Below are positions 8,988 through 17,406 of a stretch of DNA of 64,000 nucleotides, in pieces. This DNA is from Paracoccus sulfuroxidans. GTDB taxonomy: Bacteria; Pseudomonadota; Alphaproteobacteria; Rhodobacterales; Rhodobacteraceae. Made by a program: the position numbers and the translations under genes. The stretch lies in the NCBI RefSeq assembly GCF_007830335.1, contig NZ_VLKU01000003.1:310001-374000 (forward strand), given 5' to 3'. The first letter of the stretch is position 1. Each line of letters begins with the position of its first letter. The notes beneath the pieces were generated by a model. It saw only the letters and a program-made list of their open reading frames with translations. It was not told the DNA's origin and did no database searches.

Positions 8988-10187
8988 TTAGCCTTGAACT
9001 GACCGCCCGGGATTTGGTTCCGAAAGGCCACGCGCAAGGCGGATCAGCTCGGATTTCGGGGCGGTGAAGCCGCTGTCGATCCAGTGATCCTCGGCGGCTC
9101 GAAGCGCGCGACCAAGGGCGGCGCCTTCAAGCTCTGGCATGAGATCTGCTGACTTCAGCGGAAATGACGATCCGGCCGCGCGCGCGATTGCGGCGGGCCA
9201 ATCGGGTGAAGGGGTCTTGCCGGAAGCAAGGCCCAAAAGCGCCGCGTCGCGCGCGGCAGATGCGCCAAGCCGGTAGGCGGCGCGGTCGGGGGACCAGTCT
9301 GCGGCCTTGTGCAGATCTTGAAGGTAGCGGTCCTGCGACTTGCCCAGCCGCAGGTCCTCGAGCGGATGCGCGGCACCCAGCAGCGCCAGCCGCCGCAGCC
9401 AGCCGCCATCGCCATCGGGCCGGGTCCCGGCGTCTGCCTCGGCGCGGATCAGCGCCGGGATCGCGGAAGCATCGGCACCGGGCAGGATCTGCGCCAGCAC
9501 GCCGCTGTCCTGCATCAGCCGCAGGGCATCGGTCGGATCGGGCGCGGCCAGAAGCTTCTGCATCTCATGCCCGATCCGCTCTTTCGAGATCTGGCCAAGC
9601 CCCCCCGCCAGCGCGGCGCAAGCGTCCAGCGCCTCGGGATCGGCAAGTCCGGGCTGGCCGTACCAGGCGTGGAAGCGGAAGAAGCGCAGGATGCGCAGGT
9701 AATCCTCGCGGATGCGGGCGGCGGGCGTGCCCACGAAGCGCAGCCTGCGGGCGGCGATGTCCTGAAGCCCGCCCACAAGGTCGATGACCTCGCCCCCGGG
9801 TGTGGCGTAAAGCGCGTTCATGGTGAAGTCGCGGCGCAGCGCGTCATCCTCGATCCGGTCCGAGAAGGCGACGACCGCCCGCCGCCCGTCGGTCTCGACA
9901 TCGCGGCGGAAGGTGGTGATCTCGAAGGGGCGGCCCTCGGCGATGATGGTGACGGTGCCATGCTCGATGCCCGTGGGGACGGCTTTCAGCCCGGCGGCCT
10001 CGGCCAGCGCGATCACCTGCGGGGGGCGGGCGGCGGTGGCGATGTCGACATCCGTGGCGGGCATCTGCAGCAGCGCATTGCGCACCGCGCCGCCCACGAC
10101 CAGCGCCTGATGGCCCGCTTGCGTCAGCAGGCCCAGCACCCGCTGGGCCGAGGCGTCCGACAGGAAATCGGCCAGAATCTGCGTCAT
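8988..10187 (-). CDS. cca: CCA-adding tRNA nucleotidyltransferase (class II)
   Basis: A 399-residue protein with the class II nucleotidyltransferase head: VVGGAVRNALL, the metal-binding DVDIA, ITTFRRDVETDGR, the RRDFTMNAL segment and the template region EDYLRILRFFRFHAWYG. These enzymes build or repair the 3' CCA end of tRNA without a nucleic-acid template. No HD phosphohydrolase domain is visible. The gene overlaps the NUDIX gene stop by four bases (ATGA) and is followed two bases later by the ABC exporter. Confidence 0.94.
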   Translation of the reverse strand: MTQILADFLSDASAQRVLGLLTQAGHQALVVGGAVRNALLQMPATDVDIATAARPPQVIALAEAAGLKAVPTGIEHGTVTIIAEGRPFEITTFRRDVETDGRRAVVAFSDRIEDDALRRDFTMNALYATPGGEVIDLVGGLQDIAARRLRFVGTPAARIREDYLRILRFFRFHAWYGQPGLADPEALDACAALAGGLGQISKERIGHEMQKLLAAPDPTDALRLMQDSGVLAQILPGADASAIPALIRAEADAGTRPDGDGGWLRRLALLGAAHPLEDLRLGKSQDRYLQDLHKAADWSPDRAAYRLGASAARDAALLGLASGKTPSPDWPAAIARAAGSSFPLKSADLMPELEGAALGRALRAAEDHWIDSGFTAPKSELIRLARGLSEPNPGRSVQG

Positions 10188-10786
10188 TCAGCCATCCTGC
10201 GGGCCAGCGCATGCAGCACCCGCGCGGTGGCACCCCAGATGTAATAGGGCCCCCATGGCGCGACATAATAGGAGCGCCAGGTGCCGCGCCATTGCCGCCG
10301 CTCGATGCGGAAGCTGGCAAGGTCGGTGATATGGGCGAAGGGGACGGTGAAGACCTCCTCGACCTCGCCCGGTTCGGGGATGGGGGTGAAGGGGCCGTGG
10401 ATCAGCGCGATGACCGGGGTCATGGCAAAGCCCGTGACGGTGTGATGCGCGGGCAATTGCCCCAGCACCTCGACCTGATCCGAGGGCAGGCTGATTTCCT
10501 CATGCGCCTCGCGCAGGGCGGCGGCGGTGACATCGGCATCACCCGGATCGACCCGGCCACCGGGCAGCGAGATCTGGCCCGGATGATGGCGCAGGCTGCT
10601 GGAGCGCTTGGTCAGGATCAGTTTCCCGTCCCGCGCGTCAAAGCCCGCCAGCACGCCTGCGGGGCGCAACTCGCCGTCCAGCATGGGCGGGTTGGGGTCT
10701 AGGTCAAAGTCAGAAGACGGCCCCGTCTTACCAGACAGGGCCGCGGTCAGGCGGTCTCGGATATGGGTCGCCTGAGCATCTGTCAT
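10184..10786 (-). CDS. NUDIX hydrolase, probable CoA pyrophosphatase
   Basis: ATG 10786 gives 200 residues. The NUDIX box is plain: GGRVDPGD then AALREAHEEISLP. The SSSLRHHPGQISLPGGR stretch ahead of the box matches the CoA-specific subgroup (NudL/Nudt7 type), which cleaves CoA to 4'-phosphopantetheine and 3',5'-ADP. One base separates this start from the hslO stop; a longer start at 10804 would overlap hslO by 17 bases. Overlap with cca by four bases suggests coupled translation. Confidence 0.9.
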   Translation of the reverse strand: MTDAQATHIRDRLTAALSGKTGPSSDFDLDPNPPMLDGELRPAGVLAGFDARDGKLILTKRSSSLRHHPGQISLPGGRVDPGDADVTAAALREAHEEISLPSDQVEVLGQLPAHHTVTGFAMTPVIALIHGPFTPIPEPGEVEEVFTVPFAHITDLASFRIERRQWRGTWRSYYVAPWGPYYIWGATARVLHALARRMAE

Positions 10787-10787
10787 G

Positions 10788-11816
10788 TCAGTGCGCCGCC
10801 GCACCTTTCTGGGCGCGTTCGGGCAGAGGGTTGCCGTCCGCGTCGATGGTCGCCTCGAACCCGAGGCTGCGCGGGTCGAACTCGTAATGCGCGCCGCAGA
10901 ACTGGCAATCGGCGGTGACGATGCCCTCGGGCGTTGTCATATGCGTGATGTCCTTGGCCGAATAGATCGCCAGCGTCCCGCGCACCCGGTCGGCGTCGCA
11001 GCTGCAGCCGAAGACGATGGGCTGGGCGTCGAAGACGCGCGGCTCTTCCTCGTGGAACAGGCGGATCAGCAGGTTCGGCAGCGGCAGGGCGGCGTCCACG
11101 ACCTCGATGTCCTCGACGGTCGAGAGCAGCATGTTCGCGCGGTTCCAATCCTCGGATTCCGCACCCTGCAGGATGTCGGCGGTCTCCAGCGGCACGTCGG
11201 TTTCGACGGTGGGCACATGGGGCTTGGCGGGCAGGGTCTGTAGCATCACGCCGCCCGCGCGCCATTTCTCCTCGGGGCTGCCCGGCAGGCGGGTCTGGCC
11301 GATGGTCAGCTGGAAGCGGGTCGGAAGCTGCTCGGACTGCTCGAAATAGGTCTCGGCGCAGGCGGAAAGCGAATCCCCGGTCAGCGGCGTCATGCCCTGA
11401 TAGGGGGCCATGCCCTCGCCCTGATCGATCAGCACGGCGAAATAGCCCTCGCCCAGCTGGCGGAAGGCGGGGATGTCGTCTGCCAGACGGTCGGCATCTA
11501 AGCTCGCCCAAGAGCGCATGCGGGCAGGGCCGCCCTCGGTCTCGGGGGCGTAGAAATCTGTGGCCACGGTGCGGATCGCACCATTGCCGCGCACCTGCAG
11601 GCTCAGTTTCCAGCGCAGCTTGACCATCGGGCCGATCAGCGCCGCCAGCGTGGTCAGTTCGGCCACCATGGCGCTGACCGCCACCGGATAGTCATGGCGC
11701 GACAGGATATGTTCAAGCACGGGCCCAAGGCGCGCAACGCGCCCCCGAACGCCCGAGCGATCAAGCTGAAACGGCAGGACGACATCGTCCCACACGACGG
11801 TCTTGGCTTCGGTCAT
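10788..11816 (-). CDS. hslO: Redox-regulated holdase chaperone Hsp33
   Basis: A 342-residue protein with the Hsp33 core and the C-terminal zinc redox switch: C-x-C at residues 271 and 273 (FGCSCDADRV) and C-x2-C at 304 and 307 (CQFCGAHYEF). In Hsp33 oxidative stress plus heat releases zinc, forms disulfides and turns the protein into an ATP-independent holdase. An RpoH-type promoter lies about 60-90 bases upstream. It is the first gene of an operon with a NUDIX hydrolase, cca, an ABC exporter and an RNA methyltransferase. Confidence 0.95.
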   Translation of the reverse strand: MTEAKTVVWDDVVLPFQLDRSGVRGRVARLGPVLEHILSRHDYPVAVSAMVAELTTLAALIGPMVKLRWKLSLQVRGNGAIRTVATDFYAPETEGGPARMRSWASLDADRLADDIPAFRQLGEGYFAVLIDQGEGMAPYQGMTPLTGDSLSACAETYFEQSEQLPTRFQLTIGQTRLPGSPEEKWRAGGVMLQTLPAKPHVPTVETDVPLETADILQGAESEDWNRANMLLSTVEDIEVVDAALPLPNLLIRLFHEEEPRVFDAQPIVFGCSCDADRVRGTLAIYSAKDITHMTTPEGIVTADCQFCGAHYEFDPRSLGFEATIDADGNPLPERAQKGAAAH

Positions 11817-11878
11817 CGTCAGTCCTTCGGAAATGAAATGCGCGCGCCGACAAGGATCGGGCGCGCTTTGGTCACATT

Positions 11879-11906
11879 ATATAGGAGCTTGGCGGGAAAG
11901 CCCAAG
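11879..11906 (-). promoter_or_regulatory. RpoH (sigma-32) type promoter of the hslO operon
   Basis: On the minus strand CTTG (11906-11903) is followed after 18 bases by CTATAT (11884-11879), matching the alphaproteobacterial RpoH pattern CTTG-N17/18-CTATAT. It also contains TATAAT and could work with the housekeeping sigma factor. It lies between the cbbR stop and the hslO start. Fit to consensus is seen; heat-shock use is inferred from Hsp33. Confidence 0.65.
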
Positions 11907-11912
11907 GGGCTC

Positions 11913-12842
11913 TCAGCAGGGCGGCGCGGGCAGGAAACTGCCGTTCAGCGCCAGCACATGGTCGTGGATGCGCTGCACCGCCGCCGAGATGGCCGCGTCC
12001 TGCGGGCGGATCAGGAACCAGCTGCGCAGGATCGGCAGGCCGATGCTTTTCAGCATGACCAGCTGGCCGCTGCGCAGCTCTTGGGCAACCGTGTGCTGCG
12101 AGATCAGCGCGATCCCCAGACCCGCGATGACCGCCTGCTTGATCGTCTCGTTCGAGCCCATCTCGATCATCCGCCAGGGTGTGCCCTCGCCGATGCGGTC
12201 CAGATAGCGCGTCATCAGGATCCGCGTGCCCGAGCCGGTTTCGCGCGCAAGGAAGGTCTGCGCCAGCAGATCGGCGGGCATGACCGGATCGGCCTGCGCC
12301 AGCGGGTGATCGGGCGGCGCGATCAGCACATGCGGATGCGGGCCGATGGGCGCGGCCTCGACGGCGGGCCTGCGCGGCGGGCGGCCCATGATGGCCAGAT
12401 CGACCTCATGCGAGGAAAGCGCGGCGACCATCGCCTCGCGCCCCTCGACCCGCAGGGTGACGTCGATGTCGGGGAAGGCCCGGCCCAGCAGCGCGACCAG
12501 CTGTGCGGCGAAATAGATGCCGGTGGTGACCACGCCCAGCACGACGCTGCCCGCATGCCCGGCCTGAAGCGCCGCCACCCGCCGCTCGCAGCTGTCCAGC
12601 GCGACGGCGATCTGGGTCTGCGCCTCCAGCACGGCCCGACCTTCCTGCGTGGGGATGAATGCGCCATGCTCGGCCCGCAGAACCAGAGGCGCGCCGATCA
12701 GATCCTCCAGCGCGCGCAACTGGGCGTGGACGGCAGGCGGGCTCAGACCAAGGTAGGTGGCCGCAGCGGTCAGCGAGCCATGCTCTGTTACCGCTCGCAG
12801 TGCGCGAAGATGCCGCAAAGTCAGTGCGTCAAATCGCGACAT
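11913..12842 (-). CDS. cbbR: LysR-type regulator, CbbR
   Basis: A 309-residue LysR-type regulator. The N-terminal helix-turn-helix is LTAAATYLGLSPPAVHAQL (about residues 25-43), followed by the effector-binding domain with GVVTTGIYFAAQL and GLGIALISQHTV. The sequence style and position, divergent from cbbF and cbbP, identify it as CbbR, which activates Calvin-cycle genes in response to metabolites such as RuBP or NADPH. It reads away from cbbF across an AT-rich gap of about 95 bases where its binding site should lie. Confidence 0.88.
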   Translation of the reverse strand: MSRFDALTLRHLRALRAVTEHGSLTAAATYLGLSPPAVHAQLRALEDLIGAPLVLRAEHGAFIPTQEGRAVLEAQTQIAVALDSCERRVAALQAGHAGSVVLGVVTTGIYFAAQLVALLGRAFPDIDVTLRVEGREAMVAALSSHEVDLAIMGRPPRRPAVEAAPIGPHPHVLIAPPDHPLAQADPVMPADLLAQTFLARETGSGTRILMTRYLDRIGEGTPWRMIEMGSNETIKQAVIAGLGIALISQHTVAQELRSGQLVMLKSIGLPILRSWFLIRPQDAAISAAVQRIHDHVLALNGSFLPAPPC

Positions 12843-12936
12843 TCTGATTTCCTGAATTTGAATTAGATTTTTTTAAATGTTACTGAAAATACTGGCATGT
12901 CAACGTCCGCGAAATTTTACGAATGCCGAGGAGTGG
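12843..12936. promoter_or_regulatory. AT-rich divergent cbbR/cbbF control region
   Basis: This gap is much richer in A and T than its surroundings. It contains TTCCTGAATTTGAA (12849-12862), a LysR-type T-N11-A motif with TTC/GAA arms, a seven-T run, and a GAGGAG ribosome site (about 12928-12933) for cbbF. Assignment as the CbbR operator is inference. Confidence 0.4.
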
Positions 12937-13899
12937 ATGAGCGCAATCATCGATGACGGCCGGATCCCCGACCGCCTGCAAATGGCACTTCAGGCGCTGG
13001 CTGGCGCCTCGGCAAAGCTGGCCGAGCTGATCAGGCGCGGCCCCTTCGCCGAGGCCGGGCCGAAGACGCTGGGCGGCGCGGCGGATGCCATGTTCCGGCA
13101 GGCGCTGGCTGGCTGCGGCGTGCGCTGGCTGGCCTCGGCCAATGGTCATCAGGTGACCGAACTGGACCGCAAGGGGCAGATCGCCATTGCGATCAACCCG
13201 CTGGACGGGGCGTCGCGCATCGACACGAACCTGCCCATCGGCACGCTCTTTTCGGTTTATCCTGCCGCTGCCACGGCCGAGGACAGTTTCCTGCGCCTTC
13301 TGCGGGACCAGATCGCGGCGGGGTTCGTGATCTATGGGCCGCGCTGCACGATGATGCTCAGCTGCGGTGACGGCGTTCAGGCCTATGCGCTGGACCCCGA
13401 CAGCGGCGCTTTCCGGCTGGCGCAACCCGAGGTGCGCGTGGTCGAATGCTCGCCCGAGTTTGCTATCAATTCCTCGAACTATCGCCATTGGCCGCAGCCG
13501 ATCCGCGCTTTCATCGACGATTGCCTTGCCGGAGCCGAAGGCCCCAGCGAGGAAAACTTCAACATGCGCTGGACCTCGTCTCTGGTGGCCGAGGCGCATC
13601 GCATCCTGCATCAGGGCGGCGTCTATCTTTACCCCGAGGACGCCCGGAAAGGGTATGAGCGGGGCAGGCTGCGCATGCTTTACGAATGCGCCCCCATCGC
13701 CATGCTGATGGAGCAGGCGGGCGGCCTAGCGACCGACGGAAGCGAGCCGATCCTGTCGGCCAGCGCAAGCGCCTTTGACCAACGCAGCCCCATCGTCTTC
13801 GGCTCGGCCGACAAGGTGGCGCGCGTGGCCGCCTATCACGACCTGCCCGAGGCGGAAGTTTCGGCCCTCTTCGGCAAGCGCGGCCTGTTCAGGGCCTGA
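12937..13899 (+). CDS. cbbF: Class 1 fructose-1,6-bisphosphatase
   Basis: ATG 12937 follows a GAGGAG ribosome site and gives 320 residues, normal for class 1 FBPase. The metal-binding signature AINPLDGASRIDTNLPIGT is intact, as is the substrate-binding region YLYPEDARKGYERGRLRMLYE. The enzyme removes the 1-phosphate of fructose 1,6-bisphosphate in the Calvin cycle and gluconeogenesis. It lies divergent from cbbR and ten bases before cbbP, the usual cbbFP order in Rhodobacteraceae. Confidence 0.94.
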   Translation: MSAIIDDGRIPDRLQMALQALAGASAKLAELIRRGPFAEAGPKTLGGAADAMFRQALAGCGVRWLASANGHQVTELDRKGQIAIAINPLDGASRIDTNLPIGTLFSVYPAAATAEDSFLRLLRDQIAAGFVIYGPRCTMMLSCGDGVQAYALDPDSGAFRLAQPEVRVVECSPEFAINSSNYRHWPQPIRAFIDDCLAGAEGPSEENFNMRWTSSLVAEAHRILHQGGVYLYPEDARKGYERGRLRMLYECAPIAMLMEQAGGLATDGSEPILSASASAFDQRSPIVFGSADKVARVAAYHDLPEAEVSALFGKRGLFRA

Positions 13900-13909
13900 A
13901 GGACGACGC

Positions 13910-14782
13910 ATGAGCAAGAAATATCCCATCATCTCGGTCACCGGATCGTCGGGGGCGGGGACCACGACGATCAAGAACACCTTCGACCAGATCTTCCGGC
14001 GCGAAGGGGTGGTGGCCGCCTCGCTGGAGGGGGACGCCTTCCACCGTTTCGAACGGGCCGAGATGAAGGCCGAACTGGCGCGCCGGGCCGAGATGGGCGA
14101 CCACACTTTCAGCCATTTCTCGATTGACGCGAATGAGCTGAAGAAGCTGGAAGAGACCTTCCGCACCTATGGCCGCACCGGCACCGGCAAGAAGCGCCGC
14201 TATATCCACAGCGACCAAGAGGCGCAGGCCCTGGGCGTTGAGCCCGGCACCTTCACCGATTGGGTCGATCTGGAACCCGGATCGGACCTTCTGTTCTATG
14301 AGGGGCTGCATGGCGCGGTGCGCACCGAGGATATCGACATCGCGGGCTATGCCGATCTGAAGATCGGCGTCGTGCCGGTCATCAATCTGGAATGGATCCA
14401 GAAGATCCACCGCGACCGCTCCAGCCGGGGCTATTCGACCGAGGCCGTGACGGACACCATCCTGCGCCGCATGCATGACTATGTGCATGTGATCTGCCCG
14501 CAATTCACCGAGACCGACATCAACTTCCAGCGCGTGCCGGTGGTCGACACCTCGAACCCGTTCGTGGCCCGCTGGATTCCGACGCCGGATGAAAGTCTGG
14601 TGGTGATCCGCTTCAAGAACCCGCGCGGCATCGACTTCCCTTACCTCACGCAGATGATTCAGGGGTCGTGGATGACGCGGGCCAATTCCATCGTCATCCC
14701 CGGACCCAAGATGGATCTGGCCATGCAGCTGATCCTGACGCCGCTGGTGGCGCGGCTGGTCGGGGCTTCGCGCCGCGCCTGA
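13910..14782 (+). CDS. cbbP: Phosphoribulokinase
   Basis: ATG 13910 gives 290 residues, the length of the bacterial octameric phosphoribulokinase. The P-loop is [11 protein letters not shown] (residues 10-20); [11 protein letters not shown] and [11 protein letters not shown] are the ribulose-5-phosphate and catalytic regions. It phosphorylates ribulose 5-phosphate to RuBP, a step useful only when RuBisCO is present. It follows cbbF by ten bases. No RuBisCO gene is in the window. Confidence 0.95.
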   Translation: MSKKYPIISVTGSSGAGTTTIKNTFDQIFRREGVVAASLEGDAFHRFERAEMKAELARRAEMGDHTFSHFSIDANELKKLEETFRTYGRTGTGKKRRYIHSDQEAQALGVEPGTFTDWVDLEPGSDLLFYEGLHGAVRTEDIDIAGYADLKIGVVPVINLEWIQKIHRDRSSRGYSTEAVTDTILRRMHDYVHVICPQFTETDINFQRVPVVDTSNPFVARWIPTPDESLVVIRFKNPRGIDFPYLTQMIQGSWMTRANSIVIPGPKMDLAMQLILTPLVARLVGASRRA

Positions 14783-14805
14783 CGCCTGCGAGTGCCCGCA
14801 GGTGG

Positions 14806-14833
14806 TTGACGCCACGCCGCAATCAACCATATC
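14806..14833 (+). promoter_or_regulatory. Candidate promoter for rpe
   Basis: TTGACG (14806-14811) and CATATC (14828-14833) are spaced by 16 bases in the 130-base gap between cbbP and rpe. The -10 match is modest. A small hairpin (CCTGCG / CGCAGG) precedes it. Confidence 0.35.
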
Positions 14834-14912
14834 GGGGGCAGAGATCCGCCTGCCCGCGCCATCCGGCCCGAACAGGCAAGTGCCGACGGCTTTGCAGGAA
14901 AAGGACCCAGCC

Positions 14913-15599
14913 ATGACGTTTGACCGCAGCATCAAGATTGCCCCGTCGATCCTTTCCGCCGATTTCGCCGATTTCGGGCGCGAGATCCGCGCGGTCGAGG
15001 ATCAGGGCGCCGATTGGGTGCATGTCGATGTCATGGACGGGCATTTCGTGCCGAATCTGACCTTCGGCCCGCCCGCGGTGAAGGCCTTCCGCAAGCACGT
15101 CAACACCTTCATGGACGTGCATCTGATGATCGCGCCCGTCGATCCCTTCATCGAAGCCTATGCCGAGGCGGGCGCGGACCTGATCACCGCGCATGTCGAG
15201 GCGGGGCCCCATATCCACCGCACCCTGCAGGCGATCCGCGCGACCGGCAAGAAGGCGGGTGTGGCGCTGAACCCCGGCACGCCGGCGGAGGCGGTCGAGC
15301 ATGTGCTGGATCTGGCCGATCTGGTCTGCGTGATGACCGTGAACCCCGGTTTCGGCGGGCAGAAGTTCATCGACATGACCGGCAAGATCCGCAAGCTGCG
15401 CCAGATGATCGGCGACCGCCCCGTGCATATCGAGATCGACGGCGGCGTCGATCCGGTCACCGCGCCTCTGGTCGCGGCAGCTGGGGCGGATGTGCTGGTC
15501 GCGGGCTCGGCCGTGTTCAAGGGCGGCTCGGTCTCGAACGCCGAGCCTTACGGCGAAAACATCCGCGCCATCCGGCAGGCGGCGCAGGCGGCCCTCTGA
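14913..15599 (+). CDS. rpe: Ribulose-phosphate 3-epimerase
   Basis: ATG 14913 gives 228 residues. The TIM-barrel signatures are all present: [31 protein letters not shown], the metal-binding [20 protein letters not shown] and EIDGGV. It interconverts ribulose 5-phosphate and xylulose 5-phosphate in the Calvin and pentose phosphate pathways. Its place after cbbFP suggests a cbbE role, but a 130-base gap with a possible promoter separates it from cbbP. Confidence 0.96.
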   Translation: MTFDRSIKIAPSILSADFADFGREIRAVEDQGADWVHVDVMDGHFVPNLTFGPPAVKAFRKHVNTFMDVHLMIAPVDPFIEAYAEAGADLITAHVEAGPHIHRTLQAIRATGKKAGVALNPGTPAEAVEHVLDLADLVCVMTVNPGFGGQKFIDMTGKIRKLRQMIGDRPVHIEIDGGVDPVTAPLVAAAGADVLVAGSAVFKGGSVSNAEPYGENIRAIRQAAQAAL

Positions 15600-15694
15600 A
15601 TTGTACCCGACCGCAAGCGCGGCTATCCTTCGGGTGAAGGAGTTTCCGGAGGATTGCCGCTGACCTGCCCCGACCCGACATTCGGACCCGCGCC

Positions 15695-16918
15695 GTGATC
15701 TATCGCGGCCTGACCGAAATCGCGAGCGTGCTGCTGCGGGCGGCGGGAGTGGTCGGGACGCCGGGCTTCCGGCAGCGGCTGGCGCTGGACCCGCCGCAGG
15801 TCACCAGCGGCGGCGTCTGGCTGCATGCCGCCAGCGTCGGAGAGTTGAACTCGGCCCGCGCGCTGGCCGAGGCGCTGGCCCGGCATCTGCCCGTCACCGT
15901 GACCACGAACAGCGTGACCGGGCGCGCATTGGCGGAATCGCTGGGCTTTCCCGCACGGCTTGCGCCGCTGGACGTGCCGGGCGCAATCCGGCGCTTTCTG
16001 GATGAGGTGCAGCCCTCGGTCGCGGTCACCGTCGAAAATGAGCTGTGGCCCAACCGCTCGCGCCTGCTGGCAAGCTATGGCATCGCCAATGTCGTCGTGG
16101 GGGCGCGCATGTCGGCACGCTCGGCGGCCCGCTGGGGGCGGCTTTCGGGGCTGATCCGGCCGATGCTCGCGCGCATCGACGCGCTGTCGGCGCAGGACGG
16201 CGCGACCGAGATGCGGCTCATTGCGCTGGGCCTTCCGCCCGAGGCGCTTCTGGGGCGGCTGAACCTGAAGCTGCTGGGCCCGGCGCAGCTTCGCCCGCAA
16301 CCCGAACCGGGACGCGAACGGGTGCTGCTGGCCGCCTCGACCCACGAGGGCGAGGATGGGCTGATGATCGACGCCTATCTGGCGGCGCGGATGGCTTGCC
16401 CGGACCTGAGCTTCATCCTTGCGCCCCGCCATCCGGCGCGCGGCGATGCGGTGGCGGCGCTTCTGGCCGAACGGGGGCTTCAACATGCGCGCCGCTCGCA
16501 AGGGGCGGGGCCCGAGGATGCGCCGGTGCTGCTGGCCGATACGCTGAACGAAATGGGGCGCTGGTATGATGCGGCGGGGATCTGCATCACCGGAGGCTCG
16601 TTCACCGATCGCGGCGGCCATACGCCATGGGAGCCTGCGGCGCATCGCTGCGCCATCCTGCACGGCCCCGATGTCGCGAATTTCGCCGAGGACTATGCCG
16701 GGCTCGACAGCGCCGGTGGCAGTCTGGGCTGCACGCCTGAAACCCTGGCGGCGGGGGTGACGGGTCTTCTTGATCCCACCCGCCAGCGCCAGATGGGCGA
16801 GGTCGCGCGCCGGGTGCTGCTGGAGCGCGCGGGCGACCCGCGTCCGCTGGTCGCGACAATCGTCGAACTGGCGCGCGGGAAACTTGTAACCAAGGCTGCA
16901 AACCCCGATATTACTTAG
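15695..16918 (+). CDS. waaA: 3-deoxy-D-manno-octulosonic acid transferase (GT30)
   Basis: A GTG start gives 407 residues. Recognisable parts are LHAASVGELNSARAL near the N-terminus, VENELWPN (the conserved ELWP motif), ASTHEGEDGLMI at the donor site, and GGSFTDRGGHTPWEPAAH for CMP-Kdo binding. The enzyme adds Kdo to lipid A precursor on the cytoplasmic face of the inner membrane. No upstream ATG is available in frame; no strong ribosome site precedes the GTG. It is followed 19 bases later by a DUF1178 gene. Confidence 0.92.
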   Translation: MIYRGLTEIASVLLRAAGVVGTPGFRQRLALDPPQVTSGGVWLHAASVGELNSARALAEALARHLPVTVTTNSVTGRALAESLGFPARLAPLDVPGAIRRFLDEVQPSVAVTVENELWPNRSRLLASYGIANVVVGARMSARSAARWGRLSGLIRPMLARIDALSAQDGATEMRLIALGLPPEALLGRLNLKLLGPAQLRPQPEPGRERVLLAASTHEGEDGLMIDAYLAARMACPDLSFILAPRHPARGDAVAALLAERGLQHARRSQGAGPEDAPVLLADTLNEMGRWYDAAGICITGGSFTDRGGHTPWEPAAHRCAILHGPDVANFAEDYAGLDSAGGSLGCTPETLAAGVTGLLDPTRQRQMGEVARRVLLERAGDPRPLVATIVELARGKLVTKAANPDIT

Positions 16919-16937
16919 TGAAAAGGAGATCGCTCAG

Positions 16938-17357
16938 ATGATCCGCTATTCACTTCGCTGCAACCAGAGCCATCAGTTCGAGGGCTGGTTCCGCTCATCC
17001 GAGGGCTATGACAGCCAGAGGGCGGCGGGGCAGGTGACCTGCAGCATCTGCGGATCGACCGAGATCGAGAAAGTGCTGATGGCGCCCAATGTTGCGACCT
17101 CGCGCGACGCGCGCCCGGACCTGCACACGCCCACCGACCCGCGCGAGCAGGAGATCGAGAAGATGCGGCGCGAGATCGAGGCGAATTCCGATTACGTCGG
17201 CATGTCCTTCGCCGCCGAGGCCCGGGCCATGCACGAGGGCCTCACGCCCGAGCGTGCCATTCACGGAGAGGCGCGCCCGGATGACGCCCGCAAGCTGATC
17301 GAGGACGGGGTTCCGGTCATGCCCTTGCCCTTCCGCAACCGCCACCGGACGAATTAG
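16938..17357 (+). CDS. DUF1178 family protein
   Basis: A 139-residue protein starting MIRYSLRCNQSHQFEGWF with a later CSICGS pair, the zinc-ribbon-like N-terminus of the DUF1178 family that is widespread in alphaproteobacteria. The middle is charged and helical (DPREQEIEKMRREIE), followed by a conserved MSFAAEARAMHEG stretch. An AAAAGGAG ribosome site precedes the ATG. Function is unknown. It probably shares a transcript with waaA. Confidence 0.88.
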   Translation: MIRYSLRCNQSHQFEGWFRSSEGYDSQRAAGQVTCSICGSTEIEKVLMAPNVATSRDARPDLHTPTDPREQEIEKMRREIEANSDYVGMSFAAEARAMHEGLTPERAIHGEARPDDARKLIEDGVPVMPLPFRNRHRTN

Positions 17358-17363
17358 GTGAAA

Positions 17364-17383
17364 CGGGCCCCGATCGGGGCCCG
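17364..17383. terminator. Perfect 20-base palindrome between convergent genes
   Basis: CGGGCCCCGATCGGGGCCCG is a perfect inverted repeat between the DUF1178 gene and the convergent tctC-like gene. It lacks a clear T-run, so it is a likely but not ideal terminator for both. Confidence 0.55.
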
Positions 17384-17406
17384 CATCCTGTCAGTTCGCG
17401 GAAGCC

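Noticed and set aside
12877..12937. Upstream start for cbbF
   Set aside because: The extra residues are not FBPase-like and would overlap the AT-rich control region; ATG 12937 has a GAGGAG ribosome site.
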